From: DASZFV01 sp036494575
GTDB lineage: Bacteria; Myxococcota_A; Polyangia; Fen-1088
Direction of reading: 5' to 3'
Assembly (NCBI GenBank): GCA_036494575.1
Contig: DASXOE010000020.1
Span: 1-64,000, forward strand
DNA: 64,000 nt
Numbering within the stretch: position 1 is the stretch's first letter; every line of letters begins with the position of its first letter. A program made the position numbers and the translations under genes. Below, one piece after another: positions 14,546 to 22,900 of this stretch. A model generated the notes under the pieces. It saw only the letters and a program-made list of their open reading frames with translations. It made no database searches and had not been told where the DNA came from.

Positions 14546-16177
14546 ATGGCGTCGCCCCAAGACAAGGCAACCATCAAGACGAACGTCGCCAAGCGGCGTA
14601 CCTTCGCGATCATCTCGCACCCCGACGCCGGCAAGACGACGCTCACGGAGAAGCTGCTGCTCTACGGAGGCGCGCTTCACCTCGCGGGCCAGGTCAAGGG
14701 CAAGAAGGGCGCGCGCGCCGTCACGAGCGACTGGATGGAGATCGAGCGGCAGCGCGGCATCTCGGTGACGAGCAGCGTGCTGCAGTTCGAGTACGCCGGC
14801 CGGCACATGAACCTCCTCGACACGCCTGGCCACAACGACTTCAGCGAGGACACCTACCGCACGCTCGCGGCGGCCGACACGGCCGTCATGCTCATCGACA
14901 GCGTCAAGGGCGTCGAGCCGCAGACCATCAAGCTGTTCGCGGTCTGTCGGATGCGCGGCATTCCCATCGTGACCTTCGTCAACAAGCTCGACCGCGCCGG
15001 CCGGCCGCCCCTCGAGCTGCTCGACGAGATCGAGCGCATCCTGGGCATCCCGTGCACGCCCATGAACTGGCCCGTGGGCTCGGGCTCGACCTTCGTGGGC
15101 GTCTACGATCGCGAGCGCGCGGCCGTGCTGCGCTTCGAGCGCGCCGAGGCCGGGTCGACGCGCGCGCCCATGTCGACGGCCGCCCCAGACGATCCCGAGC
15201 TCCGCGCGGCGCTCGGCGAGCGCGGCTACGCCGAGTTCCACGAGGAGCTGGCGCTGCTCGAGGGCGCGGGGCACGGCTTCGACCACGACCGGTTTCTCGC
15301 GGGGCAGCTGTCGCCGGTCTTCTTCGGCAGCGCCATGACCAACTTCGGCATCGAGCCGTTCCTCGACAAGTTCGTCGAGCTCGCGCCGCCGCCGCGCGCG
15401 CGGCCCACGTCCACCGGCACAATCGAGCCGGACGCCGATTCGTTCTCGGCCTTCGTTTTCAAGATCCAGGCGAACATGGATCCGCGCCACCGCGACCGCA
15501 TCGCCTTCGTGCGCGTGTGCTCGGGGCGCTTCGCGCGGGGCATGGAGGTCGAGCACGTGCGCACGGGCAAGCCGCTCACGATGGCGCGCACGGTGACCTT
15601 CCTGGGCCAGGAGCGCACGACCGTCGAGGAGGGCTTCGCGGGCGACATCCTCGGCGTATGGGACGGCGGCACGCTGCGCATCGGCGACACGCTCGTCACC
15701 GGCGCTCGCTTCGAGTTCGAGGGCGTGCCGCGCTTCTCGCCCGAGCACTTCGTGCAAGCCGTCCTCAAGGATCCGCTCAAGCGCAAGCAGCTCAAGACGG
15801 GGCTCGACCAGCTCTCCGAAGAAGGCGCCGTGCAGCTCTTCTTCGACCGGCACCGCCTGCAGCGCGATCCGATCCTGGGCGCCGTGGGCGTGCTGCAGTT
15901 CGAGATCATCCAGCACCGGCTGCTCACGGAGTACGGCGTCACCGTGGCGCTGTCTCCCCTGCCCTACCGTTACGCGCGCTGGGTCGAGGGCGAGCCCTTC
16001 GAGCCCAACAAGTTCGAACGCTCGGGCCACACGACGTGCGTGCTCGACGTCGAGAACCGCCCCCTCATTCTGTTCGACAGCGACTGGGCGCTGCGCCAGG
16101 CCCTCACCGACAATGCGCACTTGAAGTTCGTGGCGGCCGTGCAGCCGGGCCGCGGCAACCCGCGCGTGGCCGCCTGA
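14546..16177 (+). CDS. prfC: Peptide chain release factor 3
   Basis: About 543 aa, close to the usual ~530. The GTPase domain has all G motifs: SHPDAGKTTLTEK (G1), RGISVTSSV (G2), DTPGHNDF (G3) and NKLDRAG (G4). The PrfC-specific GAVTSDWME-like segment appears as GARAVTSDWMEIERQRGISV. Domain II contains MDPRHRDRIAFVRVCSG and FARGMEVEHVRTG, both typical. RF3 is a GTPase that removes RF1/RF2 from the ribosome after peptide release. The start at 14546 is set by the conserved N-terminus; the frame continues upstream only as antisense-like sequence inside the previous gene. Confidence 0.96.
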   Translation: MASPQDKATIKTNVAKRRTFAIISHPDAGKTTLTEKLLLYGGALHLAGQVKGKKGARAVTSDWMEIERQRGISVTSSVLQFEYAGRHMNLLDTPGHNDFSEDTYRTLAAADTAVMLIDSVKGVEPQTIKLFAVCRMRGIPIVTFVNKLDRAGRPPLELLDEIERILGIPCTPMNWPVGSGSTFVGVYDRERAAVLRFERAEAGSTRAPMSTAAPDDPELRAALGERGYAEFHEELALLEGAGHGFDHDRFLAGQLSPVFFGSAMTNFGIEPFLDKFVELAPPPRARPTSTGTIEPDADSFSAFVFKIQANMDPRHRDRIAFVRVCSGRFARGMEVEHVRTGKPLTMARTVTFLGQERTTVEEGFAGDILGVWDGGTLRIGDTLVTGARFEFEGVPRFSPEHFVQAVLKDPLKRKQLKTGLDQLSEEGAVQLFFDRHRLQRDPILGAVGVLQFEIIQHRLLTEYGVTVALSPLPYRYARWVEGEPFEPNKFERSGHTTCVLDVENRPLILFDSDWALRQALTDNAHLKFVAAVQPGRGNPRVAA

Positions 16178-17941
16178 TCAGGGCGTTTCGCCGCGGCGGA
16201 AGCGGAAGGGATCGCTGACGACGATGTTCTTCAGCAGCGCCTTCAGCCCCCATCCCTGCCCGCCCCAGCTCGTGCGGATCTGGGTCAGGTAGGGGTCGTC
16301 AGCGGCCGTGAGCGAGCGCGACAGCGCGTAGGTCATCATCTTCCTGCTGGCGCAGTCCGTGAGCTGCTGGGCGCGCGGCCCCGTCGAGAGGATCGCCGCC
16401 AGCTGGCCGAGCGACGAGAAGGCCTCGCCGGTGGGCAGCATGCCCGACGCGTCGATGGGCGTGGCGCTCGTGGACGCGTAACTCGTGCGGTAGGCGCCCA
16501 CGGCGTCGAAGTTCTCGAGGCCGAGGCCGATGGGATCGAGGAGCGCGTGACACGAGGAGCACTCCGCCGCCGCGCGGTGCTGTGTCAGCCGCATGCGGAC
16601 GTCCTCCTGCTGCGCGGTCGCGTCCGTGGGCTGGGCCGTGGCGTCGAGCTTGGGCACCGTCGCGGGCGGGTTCGGGATCGTCTGACAGAGCAGGTTGAGG
16701 AGCACCCACTTCCCGCGCAGCGTGGGCGCCGTGCGATACGAGAAGGAGGTGAAGGTCAGGAAGCTCCCGAGGCCCAGGAACCCGACGCGGGTCGGCGAGC
16801 CGTTCATGACCTTCTGGAAGCCGGCCGTTGCGCCCACAGCCGGGAAGCCGTAGTGCTGCGCGAGGCGCGCGTTCACGAAATTCTCCTTCGTCGTGAAGAA
16901 CGTCGTCATCGGCAGCGGGCCCGTGAGGAACTCGTTGAAGTACAGGAGCTCCTCTTGGACGAGGGCGGCGCGCAGGCTCTCGTCGAACATCGGGAACGCC
17001 GAAGGCTCGACCTGGTGCGCCTGCATGTCGCGCACGCCCAGCCACTGACCGGCGAAGCTGTTCGTGAAGTTGGCACCCTTCGGATCGGCCAACATGCGGT
17101 CGATCTGCGCCGTGAGGCTCGCGTCGGTGTTGAGCTGCCCCGCCGCCGCCAGATCGAAGAGCGTCTTGTCGGGCATCGTGCTCCAGCTGAGGTACGCGAG
17201 GCGGGTCGCGAGCTCATACGGGTCGAGCGTGTGCGCCGTGAGCGAAGCCGGGTTGGCGTCGTACTCGATGCGATACAGGAACTGGGGCGACGCCAGCAGC
17301 GTCGAGACGACCTGCTTGATCGAGTCGTCGGCCGTTTCGCCGAGCGCGAGCGCGTCCGTGGCGAGCTTGACGAGCCCCGAGACCTCGGCCGACGTCGGCG
17401 GCCGGCGCCAGGCCTTTTGCGCGAAGGCCGCGATGATCTTCTGCGAGCATGCGGTGTCCGTCGCCGACGGCGCGCAAGGCGGCGACACGAGGCCGTAGAC
17501 GTAAGTTTGACGCAGGCCCGCCGCGGCCGTGTCCATGAACACCGTCTCGCCGATGGCGTTCGCCGAGTTGAAGTACTGCTCGTAGCGCGCGTCGTTCATC
17601 GTGAAGGCGTCCGCGTCGTTGTCGAACTCACCCTCCTCGTCGGGCTGGAAGGTCTTCTGCGCCATGCCGTCGACGCCCAGGAGGTCGCGCATGGTGTTGT
17701 CGTACTCGAGGTTGTTGAGGCGATGGATCGAGACGCGGCCCACGTCGCCATTCACGCGCGGGACCCCGGCCGGCCCGCCACCGGCGGCGGCGCCGCCCGT
17801 CGGCCCCGCACTCGGGGACCTGCCCTGATCGCCGATGACGCCCGTGCAAGCCACCGCGACGAGCGCGCTCGCGACGCCAAAGAGCAGCGCCCACGGGGAG
17901 AGAGTCGGAGCGGGGACGTGGCCCTCGTTTCGAGCTTTCAT
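16178..17941 (-). CDS. DUF1587/1592/1588/1585-family lipoprotein (PSD1-like, c-type haem motif)
   Basis: About 587 aa from ATG at 17941, preceded by GAGGAGT. The signal peptide (ALLFGVASALVAVAC) has a lipobox Cys. Domains in order: DUF1587 (SIHRLNNLEYDNTMRDLLG), DUF1595 (AFAQKAWRRPPTSAEV), DUF1592 (QFLYRIEYD...ELATRLAYLSWSTMPD), DUF1588 (GFLGLGSFLT...CSSCHALLDPIGLGLENFD) and DUF1585 (ASRKMMTYALSRSL). CSSCH is a CxxCH haem-attachment motif. These proteins are abundant in Planctomycetes and myxobacteria, often beside DUF1552 partners; the reaction is unknown. No DUF1552 gene is adjacent. Its stop codon abuts that of prfC. Confidence 0.9.
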   Translation of the reverse strand: MKARNEGHVPAPTLSPWALLFGVASALVAVACTGVIGDQGRSPSAGPTGGAAAGGGPAGVPRVNGDVGRVSIHRLNNLEYDNTMRDLLGVDGMAQKTFQPDEEGEFDNDADAFTMNDARYEQYFNSANAIGETVFMDTAAAGLRQTYVYGLVSPPCAPSATDTACSQKIIAAFAQKAWRRPPTSAEVSGLVKLATDALALGETADDSIKQVVSTLLASPQFLYRIEYDANPASLTAHTLDPYELATRLAYLSWSTMPDKTLFDLAAAGQLNTDASLTAQIDRMLADPKGANFTNSFAGQWLGVRDMQAHQVEPSAFPMFDESLRAALVQEELLYFNEFLTGPLPMTTFFTTKENFVNARLAQHYGFPAVGATAGFQKVMNGSPTRVGFLGLGSFLTFTSFSYRTAPTLRGKWVLLNLLCQTIPNPPATVPKLDATAQPTDATAQQEDVRMRLTQHRAAAECSSCHALLDPIGLGLENFDAVGAYRTSYASTSATPIDASGMLPTGEAFSSLGQLAAILSTGPRAQQLTDCASRKMMTYALSRSLTAADDPYLTQIRTSWGGQGWGLKALLKNIVVSDPFRFRRGETP

Positions 17942-18081
17942 GTCTGACTCCTCGAGAAGCTCTGTGGGAGCGCCGAGCGCCCTGGGCCGGCGGATGGACC
18001 ACGCCGGGCTCACGCTGCGACCTCGTGCCGGAATATATGTCGTTTAGGGGCGGATCGGAACAGGATCCGATGAGACGCGCA

Positions 18082-19701
18082 TTAGTGTAGTCCGGGCGCC
18101 TCGTGGCCGCTACGCGCCACGTACTCGAGGTAGCCGCCGCCATAGGGCGTGGGCCCCTCGGGACCGAGCTCGAGGACGCGGTTCGAGAGCTGGGCGAGGA
18201 ACTGACGGTCGTGCGACACGAAAAGCATCGTCCCTTCGTAGTCGCGCAGCGAACGGACGATCATGTCCTTCGTGGCCAGATCGAGGTGGTTGGTGGGCTC
18301 GTCGAGCACGAGGAAGTTGGGCCGCTCGTAGAGGATGCGCGCGAGCACGAGGCGCGCCTTCTCGCCGCCCGAGAGCACGCGACAGACCTTGTCGATGTCG
18401 TCGCCCGAGAAACCGAAGCAACCGGCGAGCGTGCGCAGCGAGCCCGGGTTCGCGAGGGGGAAGGCCTCCTCGAGGACTTCATAGACTGACTTGTCGGCCT
18501 CGAGGATCTCCATGGCGTGCTGCGCGAAGTAGCCGAGCTTGACGCTCGCGCCCACGGTGACGGCGCCGGCGTCGGGCGCGGCCTCGCCCGAGACGAGCTT
18601 GAGGAGCGTCGACTTTCCCGCGCCGTTGACGCCCATGACGGCCCAACGGTCCTTGCGACGGATCGAGAGATCGAGGCCGTCGTAGATGACCTTGTCGCCG
18701 AAGCGCTTGCCGAGGCGCTCGATCTTCACGACGTCCTCGCCGGAGCGCGCGCACGGCGGGAACTCGAACTCCAGCGTCTTGCGCCGCTTGGGCGGCTCGA
18801 CCTTTTCTATCTTGTCGAGCTTCTTGACGCGCGACTGCACTTGCGACGCCTTGGCGGCTTGGGCCTTGAAGCGCTCGATGAAGCGCATCTCCTTGGCGAG
18901 CATCGCCTGCTGGCGGTCGTAGGCGGCCTCGGCCTGCACCTCGTTGAGGGCGCGCTGGCACTCGTAGAAGTCATGGTTGCCCGAGAAGCTCGTGAGGACG
19001 CCGCCGTCGATCTCGATGATGCGCCCCACGATGCGGTTCATGAGCTCTCGATCGTGCGAGGTCATGAACAGCGCGCCCTCGTAGGCCTTGAGGAAGTTCT
19101 CCAGCCAGATGAGCGACTCGAGGTCGAGGTGGTTGGACGGCTCGTCGAGGAGCATGGCGTCGGGCCGCATGAGCAAGATGCGCGCGAGGGCGACGCGCAT
19201 CTTCCAGCCGCCCGAGAGGAGAGCGACGTCGCCGTCCTGGCTGTCTTGCGAGAAACCCAGGCCCGCGAGGATCTCTCTCGCGCGCGCCTCGAGCGCGTAG
19301 CCGCCGAGCTCGTCGAAGCGCGCCTGCGCCTCGCCGAAGCGCTCGAGCAGCTTGTCGAGCTCATGCGCGCGCGAAGGCTCGCCGAGCGCCTGCTCGAGGT
19401 GCGCGAGCTCAGCGGCGGCCGCGGCGACGGGGCCCGCGCCCGCCATGACCTCGGCCACGACGGGGCGGCCCGCCATGTCGCCCACGTCCTGGCTGAAGTA
19501 GCCGATCGTGACGTTCCGGTCGATCGAGACCTGGCCCTCGTCTGGCGTCTCTTCGCGCATGATCATGCGGAAGATCGTCGACTTGCCGGCGCCGTTCGGG
19601 CCGACGAGACCCACCTTCTCGCCACGGTGGATGGCGGCCGAGGCCTCGACGAAGAGGATCTGCGGGCCGTGCTGCTTGCTGACTTGATCGAGGCGAATCA
19701 C
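18082..19701 (-). CDS. ABC-F family ATPase (EttA/YbiT-like)
   Basis: 539 aa with two ATP-binding cassettes and no membrane domain. Domain 1: Walker A GPNGAGKST, signature LLSGGWKMRVALARIL, Walker B MLLDEPSNHLDLESL. Between the domains is the ABC-F linker rich in charged helix (KEMRFIERFKAQAAKASQVQ). Domain 2: Walker A GVNGAGKST, signature VLSGGEKARLVLARIL, Walker B FLVLDEPTNHLDLAT. ABC-F proteins bind the ribosomal E site and modulate translation or give antibiotic resistance. The N-terminus (MIRLDQVSKQHGPQILF) resembles the housekeeping YbiT/ABCF3-like group. It lies 27 bp downstream of a second ABC-F gene. Confidence 0.92.
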   Translation of the reverse strand: MIRLDQVSKQHGPQILFVEASAAIHRGEKVGLVGPNGAGKSTIFRMIMREETPDEGQVSIDRNVTIGYFSQDVGDMAGRPVVAEVMAGAGPVAAAAAELAHLEQALGEPSRAHELDKLLERFGEAQARFDELGGYALEARAREILAGLGFSQDSQDGDVALLSGGWKMRVALARILLMRPDAMLLDEPSNHLDLESLIWLENFLKAYEGALFMTSHDRELMNRIVGRIIEIDGGVLTSFSGNHDFYECQRALNEVQAEAAYDRQQAMLAKEMRFIERFKAQAAKASQVQSRVKKLDKIEKVEPPKRRKTLEFEFPPCARSGEDVVKIERLGKRFGDKVIYDGLDLSIRRKDRWAVMGVNGAGKSTLLKLVSGEAAPDAGAVTVGASVKLGYFAQHAMEILEADKSVYEVLEEAFPLANPGSLRTLAGCFGFSGDDIDKVCRVLSGGEKARLVLARILYERPNFLVLDEPTNHLDLATKDMIVRSLRDYEGTMLFVSHDRQFLAQLSNRVLELGPEGPTPYGGGYLEYVARSGHEAPGLH

Positions 19702-19728
19702 GGGAAGGCGAGGGTCCTACCGCGGAAA

Positions 19729-21576
19729 TCAGGCCGAGAGCAACGTCTCGAGCTCGGCCCAGCGCGCGTAGAGGCGATCCACCTCGGCGCGCGCCGTGGC
19801 CGACTGCTCCGCGATCGCCACGAGCCGCGCGGCGTCACTCACGACCGCGGGGCTCGTGGCCTCGGCCTCGAGCGCCGAGAGCTTCCCCTCGGCGTCGGCG
19901 ATGCGCGCCTCGATGCCGTCCCACTCGCGCTGCAGGTTGAAGCTGAGCTTCTTGCGCGGCGCGGGCGCGGGCGCCGCCTCGGCCGCCGCCGCCGCGAGCG
20001 CGGCGGCACGCGACGCGCGCGTCGCGGGACCCTGCGCGGCGTGCCACTCCTCCCACTGCGACAAACCAGCGAATGCCGACACGCGCCCCTCCTCCCCCGG
20101 CTTGACGTGAAACGCGAGGATCTGAGTCGCGACCTGATCGAGGAAGTACCGATCGTGCGTCACGATGAGTACGGCGCCCTCGAAGCTCGTGAGGGCCTCC
20201 TCGAGCACCCCCAGCGTGTGCAGATCGAGGTCGTTCGTCGGCTCGTCGAGCACCAGCACGCTCGCGGGCCGCAGCATGAGCTGCGCGACGAGCAGCCGGC
20301 TCTGCTCGCCGCCCGAGAGGCGTCCCACGGGCTGCGCCATCTGCTCCGAACGGAAGAGGAAGCGCTCGAGGTAGCCGTGGCGGTGAACGCGCGCGCCGCG
20401 GAACTGCACGAAGTCGCCGTCGGGACAGACGGTGTCGGCTACGGAGCGCGCCGGGTCGAGGGCGGCCCGATCCTGCTCGAAGAAAGCGATCTCGAGGGCG
20501 TCGGCGCGCGCGACTTCGCCGGCCGTCGGCGCCTGCGCGCCCGTGAGCACGCGCAGCAGCGTCGACTTGCCGCAGCCGTTCGGGCCGAGCAGGCCGAGAC
20601 GCGTGCCCGGGCCCACGAGGACGTCGACGCCCTCGAAGACGGCGCGCGCGCCGTAGCGAACCGAAACGCCGCGCGCCTCGATGAGCCGCTTGGTCTTGCG
20701 GCCGCTGCCCTGGAAGTCCAGCGCCACGGCGCGCGCGCGGTTGCGTGTCGCGAGCTCGCCGACCTCGTCCGCGAGCGCGCCCGCACGCTGGATGCGCGCC
20801 TCCTGCTTCGTCGAGCGCGCCTTCGGGCCGCGGCGCAGCCACTCGGTCTCGCGCCGCAAGGTGTTGCGCAGGACGTCCTCGCGACGCTCTTGGGCCGACA
20901 TGGCCTCGGCCTTGCGATCGACGTACGTCGCGTAGTCACCGGCGACGTCGAGCAGCCCGCCCGCGTTGCGGCGGTCGAGCTCGAGGATCCGGTTGGCGGC
21001 GCGTTGCAGGAACAATCGGTCGTGGGTCACCGTGACGGTCGCGAAGCGCGCGCCGGCCAGGAACCGCTCGAGCCAGAGGATGCTCTCGATGTCCAGGTGG
21101 TTGGTGGGCTCGTCGAGCAGCACGAGCTCGGGGTCGCCCACGAGAGCGCGCGCGAGCGCGACCCGCTTGCTCCAGCCGCCCGAGAGCTTCGCGACCGCCT
21201 GGTCGGCGCCGGCCTCGGGGCCCGCGAGCCCCAGCTTCGCGATGAGCTCCTCGACGCGCGCCTCGTCCTCCCAAGAGCCGGCCGCCCTGGCCGCCTCCGG
21301 CAAACCGGAAGCGATGGCCGCTCGCACCGTGGCGCCCGGCGCGAAGGTGGGCATCTGCGGCAGAGATGCCACGCGCAGCCCGCCCCGCCTGGCGACGCTC
21401 CCGCGATCGGGGCCGAGCTCGCCCGCGAGGATGCGCAGCAACGTCGACTTGCCGGCGCCGTTGGGCCCGATCAGCCCCACGCGATTTCCGTCGGCCAGCG
21501 TGAAGCTGACGTCGTCGAAGAGCGCCCGAGCGCCGAACGCATGCCCGAGCCCCTGCGCGGAAAGAAGAATCGCCAC
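19729..21576 (-). CDS. uup: ABC-F family ATPase (Uup-like)
   Basis: 615 aa. Two ATPase cassettes: GPNGAGKST, KLSGGWSKRVALARALV, LVLLDEPTNHLDIES, then GPNGCGKST, RLSGGEQSRLLVAQLM, VLVLDEPTNDLDLHT. A C-terminal coiled coil of about 80 residues (REWDGIEARIADAEGKLSAL to RLYARWAELETLL) is the Uup-type tail that binds DNA or ribosomes in that family. The LRRETEWLRRGPKARSTKQ linker (WLRRGPKARxTK) is a Uup signature. It is read from GTG at 21576, just downstream of a TAGACT hexamer, and is probably cotranscribed with the ABC-F gene downstream. Confidence 0.9.
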   Translation of the reverse strand: MAILLSAQGLGHAFGARALFDDVSFTLADGNRVGLIGPNGAGKSTLLRILAGELGPDRGSVARRGGLRVASLPQMPTFAPGATVRAAIASGLPEAARAAGSWEDEARVEELIAKLGLAGPEAGADQAVAKLSGGWSKRVALARALVGDPELVLLDEPTNHLDIESILWLERFLAGARFATVTVTHDRLFLQRAANRILELDRRNAGGLLDVAGDYATYVDRKAEAMSAQERREDVLRNTLRRETEWLRRGPKARSTKQEARIQRAGALADEVGELATRNRARAVALDFQGSGRKTKRLIEARGVSVRYGARAVFEGVDVLVGPGTRLGLLGPNGCGKSTLLRVLTGAQAPTAGEVARADALEIAFFEQDRAALDPARSVADTVCPDGDFVQFRGARVHRHGYLERFLFRSEQMAQPVGRLSGGEQSRLLVAQLMLRPASVLVLDEPTNDLDLHTLGVLEEALTSFEGAVLIVTHDRYFLDQVATQILAFHVKPGEEGRVSAFAGLSQWEEWHAAQGPATRASRAAALAAAAAEAAPAPAPRKKLSFNLQREWDGIEARIADAEGKLSALEAEATSPAVVSDAARLVAIAEQSATARAEVDRLYARWAELETLLSA

Positions 21577-21582
21577 GCGCGC

Positions 21583-21588
21583 AGTCTA
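21583..21588 (-). promoter_or_regulatory. TANNNT -10-like hexamer, leaderless arrangement
   Basis: On the minus strand TAGACT is followed by 6 nt and then the GTG start of uup at 21576. No ribosome-binding site fits in that space. Confidence 0.4.
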
Positions 21589-21622
21589 GTCTACGCGGGC
21601 CCCCCACCCTACCCTCTCTCCC

Positions 21623-21688
21623 GCTTCGCGGGGCGAGGGGATCAAAAGCGGGCTATCCCTGCTTCGCGGCAAGAGGGGATCGGAAGCG
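21623..21688. repeat. Imperfect 28-bp direct repeat in the uup/oxidoreductase gap
   Basis: Two 28-bp copies (21623-21650 and 21661-21688) share 23 positions, each of the form gcttcgcgg-n4-aggggatc-n2-aagcg, with a 38-bp period. It looks like a dispersed non-coding element rather than an operator, but only these copies are visible. Confidence 0.6.
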
Positions 21689-21691
21689 AGG

Positions 21692-21697
21692 TAAGCT
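21692..21697 (+). promoter_or_regulatory. TANNNT -10-like hexamer, leaderless arrangement
   Basis: TAAGCT lies 6 nt before the GTG at 21704. It faces away from the equivalent hexamer of uup across the repeat. Confidence 0.4.
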
Positions 21698-21703
21698 GGG
21701 CGC

Positions 21704-22834
21704 GTGTCCGAGCCGGAGCGGGACCTCGACGCCGTCGTAATCGGCGCCGGCGTCATCGGGCTCGCCGTGGCGCGCGCGCTCGCGCGCGCGGGGCGAGACG
21801 TCGTCGTGCTCGAGGCCGCCGAGGCCGCGGGCACCGGGACGAGCGCGCGCAACTCGGAGGTGATCCACGCCGGGACCTATTACCCGCCGGGCTCGCTCAA
21901 GGCCCGTCTCTGCGTCGAGGGCCGCCGCGCCCTCACGGCGTACTCGGCCGCGCGCGGCGTCGCCCAGCGCCCTGTGGGCAAGCTCATCGTCGCGACGAGC
22001 GCCGCCGAGCTCGCGACGCTCGACGACTACGCGCGTCGCGGCGCCGCCAACGGCGTCTCGGATCTGCGCACGCTCGACGTGGCGGAGGCGCGCGCGCTCG
22101 AGCCCGACCTCCGCTGCACGGGCGCGCTGCTCTCGCCCTCGACGGGCATCGTCGACGCCCACGGGCTCATGCGCGCGCTCGAGGGCGACGCGCGCGACGC
22201 CGGAGCCGCCTTCGCCTTCCGCGCGCCCGTCCTCGGCGGCACGCTCGCACCCGACGGCCTGCACCTGCGCGTGGGCGGCGAGGCGCCCGCGACCGTGCGC
22301 TGCTCGACCGTCGTCAACGCCGCGGGCTTGTCCGCGCAGGCGGTCGCGCGGCGGCTCGAGGGACTCGCGCCCGCGACGATCCCACCTCTCTTCTACGCCA
22401 AGGGTCATTACTTCGCCCTCGCCGGCCCGTCGCCTTTCCGGCGGCTCGTCTATCCGCTCGCGACGCGAGAGCACCTCGGCGTCCACCTGACGCTCGACCT
22501 GGCCGGTCAAGCCCGCTTCGGCCCCGACGTCTCCTGGACGAGCGCCGTCGACTACACCTTCGACGAGGGCCGGGCGCCCGCGTTCTACGCAGCCATCCGT
22601 CGCTACTGGCCGGCGCTGCCCGACGGCGCGCTGCGCCCGGGCACCACGGGCATTCGCCCCAAGCTCGCGCCCGCGGGCGCCTCCCCGGCAGACTTCGTCA
22701 TTCAGGGCCCCGAAGCTCACGGCGTCGCCGGGCTCGTCAATCTCTACGGCATCGAGTCGCCAGGCCTGACCGCCTGCCTCGCCATCGCCGATGACGTCCT
22801 CGAGCACCTGGGTGGAGGCCCGTTGGCGAGTTGA
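21704..22834 (+). CDS. FAD-dependent oxidoreductase, L-2-hydroxyglutarate oxidase-like (LhgO family)
   Basis: 376 aa. The N-terminal dinucleotide-binding motif is VVIGAGVIGLAVARAL, then VLEAAEAAGTGTSARNSEVI and HAGTYYPPGSLKARLC. The RNSEVIHAGxYY signature is characteristic of L-2-hydroxyglutarate oxidases and related DAO-fold enzymes. C-terminal elements (TTGIRPKL and LVNLYGIESPGLTACLAIAD) also match the family. The likely reaction is flavin-dependent oxidation of an L-2-hydroxy acid, L-2-hydroxyglutarate by analogy, removing a dead-end metabolite. Substrate assignment rests on family resemblance. It starts with GTG. The epimerase gene follows after 66 bp with its own promoter. Confidence 0.85.
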   Translation: MSEPERDLDAVVIGAGVIGLAVARALARAGRDVVVLEAAEAAGTGTSARNSEVIHAGTYYPPGSLKARLCVEGRRALTAYSAARGVAQRPVGKLIVATSAAELATLDDYARRGAANGVSDLRTLDVAEARALEPDLRCTGALLSPSTGIVDAHGLMRALEGDARDAGAAFAFRAPVLGGTLAPDGLHLRVGGEAPATVRCSTVVNAAGLSAQAVARRLEGLAPATIPPLFYAKGHYFALAGPSPFRRLVYPLATREHLGVHLTLDLAGQARFGPDVSWTSAVDYTFDEGRAPAFYAAIRRYWPALPDGALRPGTTGIRPKLAPAGASPADFVIQGPEAHGVAGLVNLYGIESPGLTACLAIADDVLEHLGGGPLAS

Positions 22835-22863
22835 GCTGAGCCCGCGATTCGCACGCCCGGACC

Positions 22864-22892
22864 TTCACAACCCGCCGCCCCGGAGTTACGCT
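22864..22892 (+). promoter_or_regulatory. Promoter with -35, 17-bp spacer and leaderless -10
   Basis: TTCACA (22864-22869, five of six matches to the sigma-70 -35) is separated by 17 bp from TACGCT (22887-22892), which lies 8 nt before the ATG at 22901. This is the best complete promoter seen in the window. Confidence 0.55.
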
Positions 22893-22900
22893 GACGATCC

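Noticed and set aside
18517..22794. Very long open frame on the plus strand opposite the two ABC-F genes
   Set aside because: It runs antisense to two proteins with complete ATPase motifs and translates to Arg/Ala/Val-rich sequence without domains; GC-rich codon bias keeps it open.
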